Positions 9,197 through 18,603 of a stretch of DNA of 64,000 bases are shown in pieces; within the stretch, counting starts at the first letter, position 1, and each line of letters opens with the position of its first letter. The notes beneath the pieces are model-generated. The model saw only the letters and a program-made list of their open reading frames with translations, ran no database searches and was not told the origin of the DNA. Made by a program: the position numbers and the translations under genes. The stretch is taken from contig NZ_CP025583.1 in assembly GCF_002865605.1 (NCBI RefSeq), positions 2,274,501 to 2,338,500 of the forward strand. The letters are read 5' to 3'. The DNA comes from Paracoccus jeotgali (GTDB taxonomy: Bacteria; Pseudomonadota; Alphaproteobacteria; Rhodobacterales; Rhodobacteraceae).

Positions 9197-10123
9197 CTAC
9201 AGCCCCAGACACCAGCGCATCACCGCCTTTTGCGCGTGCAGGCGGTTCTCGGCCTCGTCGAAGACGACGGAGTGTGGACCGTCCATGACCGCGCTCGTCA
9301 CCTCGTCATTGCGGTGGGCGGGCAGGCAATGCATGAACAGCGCGTCGGGCCGCGCCTTGGCCATCAGCGCCTCGTTCACCTGATAGGGGCGCAGCAGGTT
9401 GTGACGACGCTCCTTGGCCGATTCGGGATCGTGCATGCTGACCCAGGTGTCGGTGACGACCAGATCGGCGCCCTCGACCGCCTTGGCGGGGTCACGCTCG
9501 ATCACCGCCTGAACACCCTTGCTGCGCGCGAACTCGATCCAGTCCGGTTCGGGGTCCAGCCGCGCCGGGCCGGTGAAGGTGAAGTCGAACCCGAACTGCC
9601 CGGCGGCATGCAGGAAGGAGGCGCAGACATTGTTGCCGTCGCCCGACCAGACCACCTTCTTGCCGGTGATCGGGCCGCGATGTTCCTCATAGGTCAGGAT
9701 GTCGGCCATGATCTGACAGGGATGGGTGCGGTTGGTCAGCCCGTTGATGACCGGCACGCTGGCATATTCGGCCATCTCGTGCAGCGTCGCCTCCTCGAAG
9801 GTGCGGATCATGATCAGGTCGACATAGCGCGACAGCACGCGGGCGGTGTCGGCGATGGTCTCGCCATGGCCAAGCTGCATCTCCTTGCCGGACAGCACCA
9901 TCGTCTCGCCGCCCATCTGGCGCACGCCGACGTCGAAGCTGACGCGGGTCCGGGTCGAGGGCTTTTCAAAGATCAGCGCCACCATCCGCCCGGCCAGCGG
10001 CTGGCTGTCGTCGGGCGTGCCGCGCGGGCGGCTGTTGCGCGCGGCCTTCATGTCGCGGGCGGAATCGATGATGTGGCGCAGATCGTCGGGCGCGGTGCAG
10101 TGGATATCGAGGAAATCGTTCAT
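9197..10123 (-). CDS. argF: Ornithine carbamoyltransferase
   Basis: Condenses carbamoyl phosphate with ornithine to citrulline. The 308-residue product has the phosphate-binding STRTR at 56-60, [11 protein letters not shown] for carbamoyl phosphate, the [12 protein letters not shown] ornithine-side loop and the catalytic HCLPAHR near the C-terminus. ATG 10123 matches the family N-terminus. It lies 184 bp downstream of argD on the same strand; argG, the next pathway enzyme, is at the right end of the window, far from this pair. Cytoplasmic. Confidence 0.97.
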   Translation of the reverse strand: MNDFLDIHCTAPDDLRHIIDSARDMKAARNSRPRGTPDDSQPLAGRMVALIFEKPSTRTRVSFDVGVRQMGGETMVLSGKEMQLGHGETIADTARVLSRYVDLIMIRTFEEATLHEMAEYASVPVINGLTNRTHPCQIMADILTYEEHRGPITGKKVVWSGDGNNVCASFLHAAGQFGFDFTFTGPARLDPEPDWIEFARSKGVQAVIERDPAKAVEGADLVVTDTWVSMHDPESAKERRHNLLRPYQVNEALMAKARPDALFMHCLPAHRNDEVTSAVMDGPHSVVFDEAENRLHAQKAVMRWCLGL

Positions 10124-10307
10124 AAGAATCCGTCTTTCGGCTGATCGGGACAGAGGGCCTGCTTGGCGCAGGCGCGTCAAGCGGAATGGCAGGCGACCGC
10201 GCAGGCGCGCCGTCGCCGCCCGCTATCGTCGGCGCCCGATCCGCAACGCGGTGCCGCGGGACGCAACCTGCGACGCCCCCACCCTGTGCTGCGCGTTTCT
10301 GCCGCGA

Positions 10308-11498
10308 TCACTCATCTGCCGTTCCGTCCAGCATCGCCGCGACCCGGTCCAGCCGCGTCACTGCCTCGGCGATCTCGTCGTCCGAGATGTTCAGCGGCGG
10401 CAGCAGGCGCAGCGTGTTGTCGGCAGCGGCCACGGTCAGGATCTGCTCTTGATAGCCCACGGCCACCAGATCGGCGGGGGCGACGCGGCATTTCAACCCC
10501 AGCATCAGCCCGACGCCCCGCACCGCCTCGAAAATATCGGGATGCGAGGCGACCAGCCCTTCGAGCTTTTGGCGCATCAGGGCGCCCTTGCGGCCGACCT
10601 CGGCCAGAAACTCGGGATCGGCCACGATCTCGACCACCCGCGCGCCCACCGCGCAGGCCAAGGGGTTGCCGCCATAGGTCGAGCCATGCGTGCCCGCGAC
10701 CATCCCCGCCGCGGCCTTGGCCGTAGCCAGCACCGCGCCCAGCGGAAAGCCGCCGCCGATGCCCTTGGCGATCATCATGATGTCGGGCACGATCCCGGCC
10801 CACTCATGCGCGAACAGCCGCCCGGTCCGGCCCATGCCGCATTGCACCTCGTCCAGGATCAGCAGCGCGCCGGTCTGGTCGCACAGCGCGCGGATCTCGC
10901 GCAGCGTCTCGTCGGACAGCGGGCGGATGCCGCCCTCGCCCTGGATCGGCTCGATCATCACCGCGCAGCTTTTGTCGCTGACCGCCTCGCGCAGCGCGTC
11001 CAGATCGCCAAAGGGCACCTGCCGGAAGCCGGGCATCAGCGGACCGAAGCCCTTGACCATCTTTTCCGCCCCCGAGGCCGCGATGGCGCCGGTGGAGCGG
11101 CCGTGGAAGGCGCCCTCGAAGGTCACGATCTCGACCCGCTCGGGCTGGCCGTTGCTGTCGTGGTATTTGCGCGCCATCTTGATCGCCAGCTCGGCCGCCT
11201 CGGTGCCCGAATTGGTAAAGAACACCGTCTCGGCAAAGCTGTGCTCGACCAGCAGCGCGGCCAGCTTTTCCTGTTCGGGGATCTGATACAGGTTCGAGAC
11301 ATGCCAGATCCGCTGCGCCTGCGCGGTCAGCGCCGCGACCAGTTCCGGATTGGCGTGACCCAGCGCGTTGACCGCGATGCCCGCCCCCAGATCCAGAAAG
11401 CGCGTCCCGTCCGCCGTGATCGCCCAGACGCCCTCGCCTCGCTCGAAGGCCAGAGAGGCGCGGTTATAGGTCGGCAGGACATGCGGAAAAGCGGACAT
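10308..11498 (-). CDS. argD: Acetylornithine aminotransferase (class III PLP enzyme)
   Basis: PLP-dependent transaminase that converts N-acetylglutamate semialdehyde to N-acetylornithine; ArgD enzymes often also serve lysine synthesis. The 396-residue product has the class-III features: the FTNSGTEAAELAIKMAR helix near residue 100, EPIQGEGGIRP, LLILDEVQCGMGRTGRLFA with the PLP-contacting Asp, and the Schiff-base Lys in MMIAKGIGGGFPLGA. ATG 11498 is used; an upstream in-frame ATG at 11510 adds only four residues. It precedes argF, forming an arginine pair. Confidence 0.95.
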   Translation of the reverse strand: MSAFPHVLPTYNRASLAFERGEGVWAITADGTRFLDLGAGIAVNALGHANPELVAALTAQAQRIWHVSNLYQIPEQEKLAALLVEHSFAETVFFTNSGTEAAELAIKMARKYHDSNGQPERVEIVTFEGAFHGRSTGAIAASGAEKMVKGFGPLMPGFRQVPFGDLDALREAVSDKSCAVMIEPIQGEGGIRPLSDETLREIRALCDQTGALLILDEVQCGMGRTGRLFAHEWAGIVPDIMMIAKGIGGGFPLGAVLATAKAAAGMVAGTHGSTYGGNPLACAVGARVVEIVADPEFLAEVGRKGALMRQKLEGLVASHPDIFEAVRGVGLMLGLKCRVAPADLVAVGYQEQILTVAAADNTLRLLPPLNISDDEIAEAVTRLDRVAAMLDGTADE

Positions 11499-11573
11499 GA
11501 TAAGCCTCAAGCTGAAATGGTCATGATGGTGCAGGGAATGGCCCGTTGACCGCCGGACATGCGGGATCGCGCC

Positions 11574-11696
11574 TTAGCGGCGTCGGGAACGGTCGGTCTG
11601 GGCAAGCCGTGCGATCATGGCGGGATTGTTGCGGCAAAACCCGGCGGGCGGCAAGGGCGATTCCGCGCCGCGCGACGTTTTGCGCGCCGCCCTCAT
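11574..11696 (-). CDS. 40-residue basic ORF coupled to the ABC-2 permease
   Basis: A short reading frame starts with ATG inside an ATGA overlap with the stop of the ABC-2 permease gene and ends with TAA at 11574. The product is basic, with a central GFCRNNPAMIARLAQ segment and an arginine-rich end (DRSRRR); it has no signal peptide or membrane segment. I do not recognise it. The 4-bp overlap and same orientation favour a real coupled gene, but at 40 residues chance is not excluded. Confidence 0.5.
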   Translation of the reverse strand: MRAARKTSRGAESPLPPAGFCRNNPAMIARLAQTDRSRRR

Positions 11697-12532
11697 GGCT
11701 TCAGCCGATAGCCGCTGCGCAGCAGCGCCCAAGCCAGCGCGCAGACCGCCGCCGCGCAGCCCGCCGACACCGCCAGCCCCAGCACCGGATCGGCGTCGCT
11801 GACCCCGGTAAAGCCGAAACGCGCCCCGTCGATCAGGTAGAAGATCGGGTTGATGTGGCTGATCGCATAGAAGACCGGCGGCAGCGCCTGAATGGAATAG
11901 AACGTCCCCGACAGAAAGCTGAGCGGCGTCACGATGAAGTTCGTGATCACGGCCATCTGGTCGAATTTCTGCGCGATGATGCCGCCGACCAGTCCCAGCC
12001 CGCCCATCAGCACCGCCGCCAGCAGCACGAACAGCACCGCCCATAGCGGGTTCTGCGGCAGCTGCCCCAGCAGCAGCGCCATGCCAGCCCCGATCGAGAC
12101 CGCGACCAGCCCGGCCCGCGCCACCGCGCCGATCAGATAGCCGGTCAGGATCTCGCCCGGCGACAGGGGCGGCATCAGCGTGTCGATGATATTGCCCTGC
12201 ATCTTGCTGCTGATCATGCTGGACGAGGTGTTGGCAAACGCGTTCTGGATCACCGACATCATCAGGATGCCCGGCCCCAGAAAGGCCAGATAGGGCAGGC
12301 CCATCACCTCGCGGTCGCCGCGGCCAAGCGCCACGGTAAACACGGTGACGAACAGCCCCGCCGTCATCAGCGGCGCGAATACGGTCTGCTGCCAGACCGA
12401 CATGAATCGCGCGATTTCGCGCAGCGCCAGCGTATACAGCCCCAGCCAGTTGACGCGGCCGAAACGGCGCGCGCCCATGGGGCGGCGGGTGGTCGGATGG
12501 GTCTTGGTCAGGTCGGTCTGGTGCTCTGTCAC
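11693..12532 (-). CDS. ABC-2 type transporter permease
   Basis: The 279-residue product has about six membrane segments and the ABC-2 permease landmarks: the cytoplasmic N-terminus with a first amphipathic stretch, LAFLGPGILMMSVIQNAFANTSSSM, and TPLSFLSGTFYSIQALPP before the last spans. This family exports polysaccharides, lipids or drugs with a separate ATPase subunit; no such ATPase is adjacent, so the substrate is unknown. It is divergent from gcrA across a 135-bp gap and followed by the coupled 40-residue ORF, then argD and argF. Confidence 0.9.
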   Translation of the reverse strand: MTEHQTDLTKTHPTTRRPMGARRFGRVNWLGLYTLALREIARFMSVWQQTVFAPLMTAGLFVTVFTVALGRGDREVMGLPYLAFLGPGILMMSVIQNAFANTSSSMISSKMQGNIIDTLMPPLSPGEILTGYLIGAVARAGLVAVSIGAGMALLLGQLPQNPLWAVLFVLLAAVLMGGLGLVGGIIAQKFDQMAVITNFIVTPLSFLSGTFYSIQALPPVFYAISHINPIFYLIDGARFGFTGVSDADPVLGLAVSAGCAAAVCALAWALLRSGYRLKP

Positions 12533-12590
12533 GGCGGGCTTCTTGAATTGGCGGGCTTGACGGGATATTTCTGGTCATTCCCCGGAAGGT

Positions 12591-12628
12591 CCGGGCACGT
12601 CTGACCCGGTGTGACCGGGCACGTCTGA
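12591..12628. repeat. Pair of 14-bp direct repeats upstream of gcrA
   Basis: The 14-mer CCGGGCACGTCTGA occurs at 12591-12604 and again at 12615-12628, separated by 10 bp (24 bp start to start, about two helical turns plus). The second copy ends 39 bp before the gcrA ATG. Same-face spacing next to a promoter region suggests a binding site for a dimeric or cooperative regulator, but the factor is unknown and a chance duplication is possible. Confidence 0.5.
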
Positions 12629-12667
12629 AAAAGCAAGATGGGGCGGGTGACCGCCGGAAAGGTCGAA

Positions 12668-13345
12668 ATGTCCTGGACTGAGGAACGCGTCGAGACGCTC
12701 AAGCGGATGTGGGCGGACGGGCAGTCCGCCAGCCAGATCGCCAAGGAACTGGGCGATGTCACCCGCAACGCGGTGATCGGCAAGGTCCACCGGCTGGGCT
12801 TGTCGAACCGCGACGAACCCGAGGCCGCGCAGCCCGCAGCCGCCGCCGCAGCCCCCGCGCCCGAGGCCGAAGCGCCGCGCGCCAAGGCCAAGCCCGCCGC
12901 GCGCAGCCGCGCCGGCGGCAAGCCCGCCGCCGCAGCCCCGGCAGCCGCCGCACCCGCCGCCGAACCGGCCGAGGCCGCCGCGCCCGCCGCAGCCGAGGCA
13001 GAGCCCGAACCCGCGACCGAATCGGCCGCGCCCCCGCCGGTGGCGGCACCCGCCAATTTCGGCCGCCGCCCGATCGTGCCGGCCGGCCAGCCGCTGCCGC
13101 CCCAGCCTTCGGCCAACGAGATCAGCCCCGAGGCGCTCGCCACCGTCCGCGAGGTCGAGAAGAAGGCCCGCAAGCTGACCCTGATGGAGCTGACCGAACG
13201 GACCTGCAAATGGCCCATCGGCGACCCCGCGACGGAAAAGTTCTGGTTCTGCGGCCTGCCCTCGCAGCCCGGCAAACCCTATTGCGAGGCGCATGTCGGC
13301 GTCGCCTTCCAGCCGATGAGCTCGCGCCGGGATCGGCGCCGCTGA
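12668..13345 (+). CDS. gcrA: GcrA family cell-cycle regulator
   Basis: GcrA is an alphaproteobacterial sigma70-associated transcription factor that senses GANTC methylation and works with CtrA, DnaA and CcrM. The 225-residue product opens with the DNA-binding helix-turn-helix MSWTEERVETLKRMWADG...SASQIAKELG...RNAVIGKVHRLGL (residues 1-45). A long Ala/Pro-rich linker follows (about 50-125), then a C-terminal domain with the TCKWPIGDP...FCG...KPYCEAH pattern, the sigma70-interacting part. ATG 12668 is the family start; an earlier in-frame ATG at 12638 is not conserved. The stop overlaps the DUF2478-like start. Confidence 0.96.
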   Translation: MSWTEERVETLKRMWADGQSASQIAKELGDVTRNAVIGKVHRLGLSNRDEPEAAQPAAAAAAPAPEAEAPRAKAKPAARSRAGGKPAAAAPAAAAPAAEPAEAAAPAAAEAEPEPATESAAPPPVAAPANFGRRPIVPAGQPLPPQPSANEISPEALATVREVEKKARKLTLMELTERTCKWPIGDPATEKFWFCGLPSQPGKPYCEAHVGVAFQPMSSRRDRRR

Positions 13346-13890
13346 TGCTGGGCTGGCTGGATCACGCCGACACCGGCGGCGGCGACGGCGCTCATGCGCG
13401 GCTGAGCGAGATCGCCGCCACCCTGGCGGCCGAAGGGCTGGCGGTGCGCGGCACCGTCCAGACCAATCTGCGCCGGGGCGGCGACGACTGCCATTGCGAC
13501 ATGGTGCTGCGCGTGCTGGCCGATGACGGGCCGCAGGTGGTGATCTCGCAGGATCTGGGCGCGGGCTCGCAAGGCTGCCGGCTGGACGCCGACGCGCTGG
13601 AAGGCGCGGCGCAGCGGGTGCTGGCAACCCTGCCCGAGGGGGTTGCCGAGGGCGGCGCCATCGTGGTGCTGAACAAGTTCGGCAAGCAAGAGATGATCGG
13701 CCGTGGCATGGTCGCGGTCATCACAGCCGCGCTCGACCGGGGATTCCCGGTGCTGATCTCGGTCGCGCCCGCGCACCGGCCCGCCTTCGCCGAGTTCGCC
13801 GGCGAACTGGCGGTGCATCTGTCGCCCGAGGCGGCGCTTGAGTGGTGCCGCGACGCCCTCGCCGCCGCCCGCCTGACCCCCGCCGCATGA
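13345..13890 (+). CDS. DUF2478-like putative nucleotide-binding protein
   Basis: The 181-residue product resembles the DUF2478 family by its GSQGCRLDADALE segment, the paired VVLNKFGKQEMIGRG segment (an NK-type nucleotide-base motif), and the overall alpha/beta layout (VISQDLGAGS, FPVLISVAP). The family is usually described as P-loop-like and is often near molybdenum genes; a classical Walker A is not visible at this N-terminus, which is an oddity. The start overlaps the gcrA stop by one base, so it is co-translated with the cell-cycle regulator. Family assignment is from memory. Confidence 0.75.
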   Translation: MLGWLDHADTGGGDGAHARLSEIAATLAAEGLAVRGTVQTNLRRGGDDCHCDMVLRVLADDGPQVVISQDLGAGSQGCRLDADALEGAAQRVLATLPEGVAEGGAIVVLNKFGKQEMIGRGMVAVITAALDRGFPVLISVAPAHRPAFAEFAGELAVHLSPEAALEWCRDALAAARLTPAA

Positions 13891-14025
13891 GGCGCAGGGC
13901 ATGAGGGTCCGCCGGAGGGCCGCGCTGCGCGTGATCCAGCCGCATGGGGCGCGGCGGATGGGCGGCCGCCTCACCGCGCTCCGCATGTGCCAGCCGCATC
14001 AGCAACGCGGCACGAGCGACCCGAC

Positions 14026-14304
14026 ATGACCGAACCCTCCTCGCCTGGTGACGCGGCCGCAGAGGCGCTGCAGGTCGATGCGCGGGGCCTGCTATGCCCC
14101 CTGCCCGTCCTGCGCCTGCGCAAGCGTCTGCAGACGCTGCCTTCGGGTGCCCGCGTGGCGCTGATCGCGACGGACGAGATGGCGGCCATCGACGTCCCGC
14201 ATTTCTGCGCCCAGTCAGGGCATAAACTGATCGAGACCCGCGCGATGGAGGACGGCGCGACGCTGTATCTGGTGCAGCGCGGTCCCGAACCGCCGATAGG
14301 CTAG
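14026..14304 (+). CDS. TusA family sulfurtransferase-like protein
   Basis: A 92-residue protein with the TusA/SirA fold signature LDARGLLCPLPVLRLRK-like block (here VDARGLLCPLPVLRL at about 18-32). It includes the CPxP motif whose Cys carries persulfide sulfur, and the VALIATDEMAAIDVPHFC strand-helix that ends in a second Cys. Family members relay sulfur for tRNA thiolation or cofactor synthesis; which pathway is served here cannot be told. ATG 14026 is preferred over an upstream in-frame start at 13987. Confidence 0.9.
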   Translation: MTEPSSPGDAAAEALQVDARGLLCPLPVLRLRKRLQTLPSGARVALIATDEMAAIDVPHFCAQSGHKLIETRAMEDGATLYLVQRGPEPPIG

Positions 14305-14368
14305 CGCAGGGCCTCGCCAGCGGTGCCGTCTGCCGATCTCATTCAAGGCGCGGCCCGCCGTTACCCGA

Positions 14369-17300
14369 CTACGCGCCCTCGCCCGCCCTATCCGCCGCTG
14401 CCGGGCCTGCCATCCTGCCCGGCAGCGCATCCGTCCCAACCTCGGGCGGCTTCACGCCGAACACCGCGCAATACAGCGCCGGGACGAACAGCAGCGTAAT
14501 CAGCGTGCCGGCGATGATCCCGCCCATCATCGCATAGGCCATCGGCCCCCAGAACACCTGCCGCGAGATCGGGATCAGCGCCAGCGAGGCCGCCGCCGCC
14601 GTCAGCAGGATCGGGCGGGCGCGGCTGTCCGAGGCCTCGTAGACCGCCGTCCAGCGGTCGCGGCCCTTGTCGATCAGCACCTGGATCTCGTGCACCAGGA
14701 TGATCGAGTTGCGGATCAGGATGCCGACCAGCGCCAGAATCCCCAGAATCGCCACGAAGCCCATCGGCACGCCGAACCCGGCCAGCACGATGACCACCCC
14801 GATCAGCCCCAGCGGCGCGGCGGCAAAGACGATGGCCGACAGCCGAAAGCTCTGCATCTGGGCCATGATCAGGAAGGCCATGATCAGCAGCATCATCGGC
14901 ACGACTTCGGCGATCGGCTCCTGGCTCTCGCCCGAGGTCTCGACCGTGCCGCCGACCTCGACCGAGACCGAGGCTGGCAGACCATCCGCGAACGCCGCGA
15001 CCCGGTCGGCCAGCGCCGCGACCAGCGTCGCGGGCTGGTCGGCGGTGGCGATGGCGGCCTTGACCGTCACGGTAGGCAACCCGTTGCGCTGCATGATCAG
15101 CGGCTGCTCGGTCCCGTATTCGGCGGTCGCGATGCTGGCCAGCGGGATCGCCTGCCCCGAAGGCGTGGCGATCTGCAGGTTGCGCAGCGTATCCAGCGAA
15201 CTGCGCTCGGCCGCATTGCCGCGGCTGACGATGTTGATGAGAAACTCGTCGTCGCGCAGCTGCGTCACGAAGCGGCCCGAGAACATTGCCGCCAGCGTGC
15301 CGGCGACGTCGGCGGAACTCAGCCCGACGCGGCGGGCCTGATCCTGGCTGACCTGCAGCCGGACCACGCGGGCCGGTTCGTTCCAGTCCAGCGCGATGTC
15401 GGTCAGGCGCGGCTCGGTCGCCAGCACCGCCGCCAGATCGCGCGCCGCATCCCGCGTCGCCTCCAGATCCGGGCCAGAGACACGATACTGCACCGGCTTT
15501 CCGACCGGCGGCCCGATCTCGAGGTTCTTGATGAACAGATCGACGCCGGGAAATTGGGTATCGGCCATCTCGTTCAGCCGCGCCTTGACGCGGTCGCGGG
15601 ACGCCAGATCGGAGGTCTGGATAACGATCTGCCCCATATGCGGCCCCGGCGTCGGCACATCCATCGCCAGCACGAAGCGCGGCGCCCCGCGCCCGATATA
15701 GCTGGTCCAGAACGACACGTCGGGGTCTTGCGCCAGCGCCGCCTCGATCCGGTCCACGACATCGCTGGTGGCGTGGATCGAGGCATTGTGCCGCAGTTCC
15801 ACATCGACCAGCACTTCGGTCCGGTCGGAGGTGGGGAAGAACTGCTGCTCGACAAAGCGCATCCCCCAGACCGAGACGCCGAAGGCCAGGAAGGTGACCG
15901 CGATGGTCACCCATTTGAACCGCATCGCCATCCGCAGCGCGGCGTGGAACCAGCGCCGCAGCCGCCCCGGCCCCTGATCGTGATGCTTCATCTGCTTGGG
16001 CAGGAACGTCACGCCCAGAAGCGGTGCGAACAGCACCGCCACCACCCAGCTGACCACCAGCGACACCGCGATGACCACGAACAGCGAAAACGTGAACTCG
16101 CCCGCTGCCGAGTTGTTCAGCCCGATGGGGATGAACCCCGCCACCGTGACCAGCGTCCCGGTCAGCATCGGAAAGGCGATCGAGGTCCAGGCATAAGAGG
16201 CCGCATCGGTCAGCGTCTCGCCGATTTCCAGCCGCGAGATCATCGTCTCGATGGCGATCATCGCGTCATCGACCAGCAGCCCCAGCGCGATGATCAGCGC
16301 CCCCAGCGAGATCCGTTGCAGGGTGATGCCCCAATATTCCAGAAAGACGAAGGTGATCGCCAGCACCAGCGGAATGGTCATCGTCACCACCAGCCCGGCC
16401 CGCAGACCAAGGCTGATGAAGCTGACGACCAGCACGATGGCCACCGCCTCGACCAGCGCCTGCACGAAATGACCGACCGCGTCGCGCACGACATGGGGCT
16501 GGTCGGCGATCTTGCTCATCTCGATCCCGATGGGCAGTTGGGCCGCCACCTGCGCCATCAGCGCGTCCACCTGCTCGCCGAATTCCAGGATATTGCCGCC
16601 GGATTTCATCCCGATCTGCAACCCGAGCGCAGGCTTGCCATTGGCGCGGAAGACGGTTGCAGGCGGATCGACATAGCCGCGCCGCACCGTCGCCACATCG
16701 CCCACATTGAAGAAGCGGTCGCCGACGCGCAGGTTCACGGCGGCAATCGCCTCGGCGCTGTCGAACTGGCCATCGACCCGCATCAGCACCCGTTCCGGCC
16801 CCGAGGTGATGACCCCCGAGGGCGCAATCGCGTTCTGCTGCGCCAGCGTCGCCAGCACCTGTTCGTGGTTGAGGCTCAGCGAGGCGAGGCGCGAGGCTGA
16901 GAACTCCAGATAGATTTCCTCGTCCTGCGCGCCCAGCAATTCGACCTTGCCCGACAGCGGCAGGGCGCGCACCAGATCGCCGATGTCATCGACGCGGTCG
17001 CGCAATTCGCGCGGGGTGAAGCCGTCGGCGGTGAAGGCGAAGATGTTGCCATACACGTCGCCGAAATTGTCGTTGAACTGAAAGCCCGCGAATTCCTGCG
17101 GAAACTCGGGGCGGATGTCCGACATCATGTCGCGGATGCGCTTCCACACCTCGGGGACGCGGCTGCCGCGCACGGTGGGATCAAGCTCGACATAGACCAC
17201 CGTCTGCCCCGGCATAGTGACCGAGCGGGTGAAATCCAGCTCGTCCAGCTCTTCGAGCTTCTTCTCGATCCGCCGCGTCACCTGAGAGATGGTCTCGTCG

Positions 17301-17482
17301 ATCGAGGCGCCGGGCAGCGCTGCGCCGATGACCATGACCTTGACGGTAAAGTTGGGGTCTTCCTCGCGCCCGAGGTTCAGATAGGACAGCGTTCCCGCCA
17401 GCATCGACACGATCAGCAGGAACCAGACAAAGCTGCGGTGCCGCAGCGCCCATTCGGACAGGTTGAAACCGCGTCGCTGCAT
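14369..17482 (-). CDS. RND efflux transporter, inner-membrane permease
   Basis: A 1037-residue proton-driven RND pump of the AcrB/HAE type. It has a first membrane helix (FVWFLLIVSMLAGTLSYL, about residues 16-33), a large periplasmic domain, then a block of membrane helices including GLLVDDAMIAIETM with the paired Asp residues of the proton relay. The second half repeats the arrangement and ends with ILLTAAAASLALIP and a final hydrophobic block. The gene is last in a three-gene operon and its ATG overlaps the stop of the adaptor gene before it. No outer-membrane TolC-type gene or local regulator is present. Confidence 0.94.
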   Translation of the reverse strand: MQRRGFNLSEWALRHRSFVWFLLIVSMLAGTLSYLNLGREEDPNFTVKVMVIGAALPGASIDETISQVTRRIEKKLEELDELDFTRSVTMPGQTVVYVELDPTVRGSRVPEVWKRIRDMMSDIRPEFPQEFAGFQFNDNFGDVYGNIFAFTADGFTPRELRDRVDDIGDLVRALPLSGKVELLGAQDEEIYLEFSASRLASLSLNHEQVLATLAQQNAIAPSGVITSGPERVLMRVDGQFDSAEAIAAVNLRVGDRFFNVGDVATVRRGYVDPPATVFRANGKPALGLQIGMKSGGNILEFGEQVDALMAQVAAQLPIGIEMSKIADQPHVVRDAVGHFVQALVEAVAIVLVVSFISLGLRAGLVVTMTIPLVLAITFVFLEYWGITLQRISLGALIIALGLLVDDAMIAIETMISRLEIGETLTDAASYAWTSIAFPMLTGTLVTVAGFIPIGLNNSAAGEFTFSLFVVIAVSLVVSWVVAVLFAPLLGVTFLPKQMKHHDQGPGRLRRWFHAALRMAMRFKWVTIAVTFLAFGVSVWGMRFVEQQFFPTSDRTEVLVDVELRHNASIHATSDVVDRIEAALAQDPDVSFWTSYIGRGAPRFVLAMDVPTPGPHMGQIVIQTSDLASRDRVKARLNEMADTQFPGVDLFIKNLEIGPPVGKPVQYRVSGPDLEATRDAARDLAAVLATEPRLTDIALDWNEPARVVRLQVSQDQARRVGLSSADVAGTLAAMFSGRFVTQLRDDEFLINIVSRGNAAERSSLDTLRNLQIATPSGQAIPLASIATAEYGTEQPLIMQRNGLPTVTVKAAIATADQPATLVAALADRVAAFADGLPASVSVEVGGTVETSGESQEPIAEVVPMMLLIMAFLIMAQMQSFRLSAIVFAAAPLGLIGVVIVLAGFGVPMGFVAILGILALVGILIRNSIILVHEIQVLIDKGRDRWTAVYEASDSRARPILLTAAAASLALIPISRQVFWGPMAYAMMGGIIAGTLITLLFVPALYCAVFGVKPPEVGTDALPGRMAGPAAADRAGEGA

Positions 17483-18603
17483 CAGGGCGCCACCCTTTCC
17501 CCGACCTGCTGGCCGTCATTCAATGAGTTCACGCCCCGGATCACGACCTCTTCGCCGGGATCGAGCCCCTCCGCGATCACGACGCTGCTGTCGTCGGTCG
17601 CCTCTCGCAGCGTCACGTCGCGGGCATGGACGGTCGCGGTGCCGTCGGCGTCGCGGGTGACGACCCAGACCATCGGCGCCTCGGCCGGGCCGGTGATGGC
17701 ATCGCGGGGCAGGGTCAGCACGGTGTTGGGCAGATCGCCCCGCTGCGCCCGGATCAGCGCGCCCAGCCGGAAATTCTGCGGCGAATCCATGGCGATATGG
17801 ACCCGCCTTGTGCGGGTGGCGGTATCGGCCAGGGCCTCGATCCGCGTCACCCGGCCGCTGCTCCGGATGGACGGATCGGATTCCAGCCACATCTCGGCCG
17901 GGGTGCCAACGGGGGTCGAGGACAGCACCGCCTCGGGCAGGTCGATGACCGCCTCTCGCGTTTCGACATCGGACAGGGTGACGATGGGGGTGCCGGCGTT
18001 GACCACGGCGCCGGGCGATTCGAAGACGGCCGAGACCACCCCGTCAAAGGGCGCGAGCAGCCGGGCGAAGCCCTCGGCATCCTCGGCGCGGGCCTTTTCG
18101 GACAGCGCCTGCTGCAGGCCTGCCTCGGCCGATTTCAGCCCGCGTTCCGCCTGTTCCAGTTGCGCCTTGGTGGCCACGTTGCGCCGCGCCAGATCGCGGG
18201 TGCGCTCGGCCGTGGCCTCTGCCGTTTCCAGCGTCACCCGGGCCGAGGCCACGGCCGAACGCGCGGCCCGGACATTGTCCTGCAGATCGTCCGGGGCCAG
18301 TTCGGCCAGCAGATCGCCGGTCTCGACATGATCGCCGATATCGACGGGACGCGAGGACAGCCGCCCCAGCGTCTGAAAGCCGATCTGCACCTCGGTCCCG
18401 GCCACGACGACCCCGGCAAAGCTGCGCCGGGCCGAGGGCAGATCCTCGACCAGCATCGACACCACCGGACGCGGCGCGGCCGGCGGCGGCGGCTCCGCTG
18501 TCCGCTGCCCCAGCCAGCCCATCGCGGCCAGCGGCGCGGCGGTCAGCGTCAGCAGCAGCGCGACAAGCGGCAGGGCGCGGAAAAAATCAGCTGCGGCCCG
18601 CAT
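17482..18603 (-). CDS. RND efflux periplasmic adaptor (second of two)
   Basis: A 373-residue membrane-fusion (HlyD-like) adaptor that bridges the RND pump and the outer-membrane channel. It begins with a basic start and hydrophobic anchor (LPLVALLLTLTAAPLAAMGWL, about 10-30). A lipoyl/barrel half-motif follows (DIGDHVETGDLLAELAP), then a coiled-coil hairpin (about 110-180) and the second lipoyl half with APFDGVVSAVFESPGAVV. Its ATG directly follows the stop of the other adaptor gene. Two different adaptors in one operon may form a mixed ring or serve alternative channels. Confidence 0.92.
   Translation of the reverse strand: MRAAADFFRALPLVALLLTLTAAPLAAMGWLGQRTAEPPPPAAPRPVVSMLVEDLPSARRSFAGVVVAGTEVQIGFQTLGRLSSRPVDIGDHVETGDLLAELAPDDLQDNVRAARSAVASARVTLETAEATAERTRDLARRNVATKAQLEQAERGLKSAEAGLQQALSEKARAEDAEGFARLLAPFDGVVSAVFESPGAVVNAGTPIVTLSDVETREAVIDLPEAVLSSTPVGTPAEMWLESDPSIRSSGRVTRIEALADTATRTRRVHIAMDSPQNFRLGALIRAQRGDLPNTVLTLPRDAITGPAEAPMVWVVTRDADGTATVHARDVTLREATDDSSVVIAEGLDPGEEVVIRGVNSLNDGQQVGERVAP

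Noticed and set aside
14690..16900. 736-codon open frame opposite the RND permease
   Set aside because: Composition is His/Asp/Gln/Arg-rich shadow sequence with no motif; the other strand encodes a full-length RND pump.
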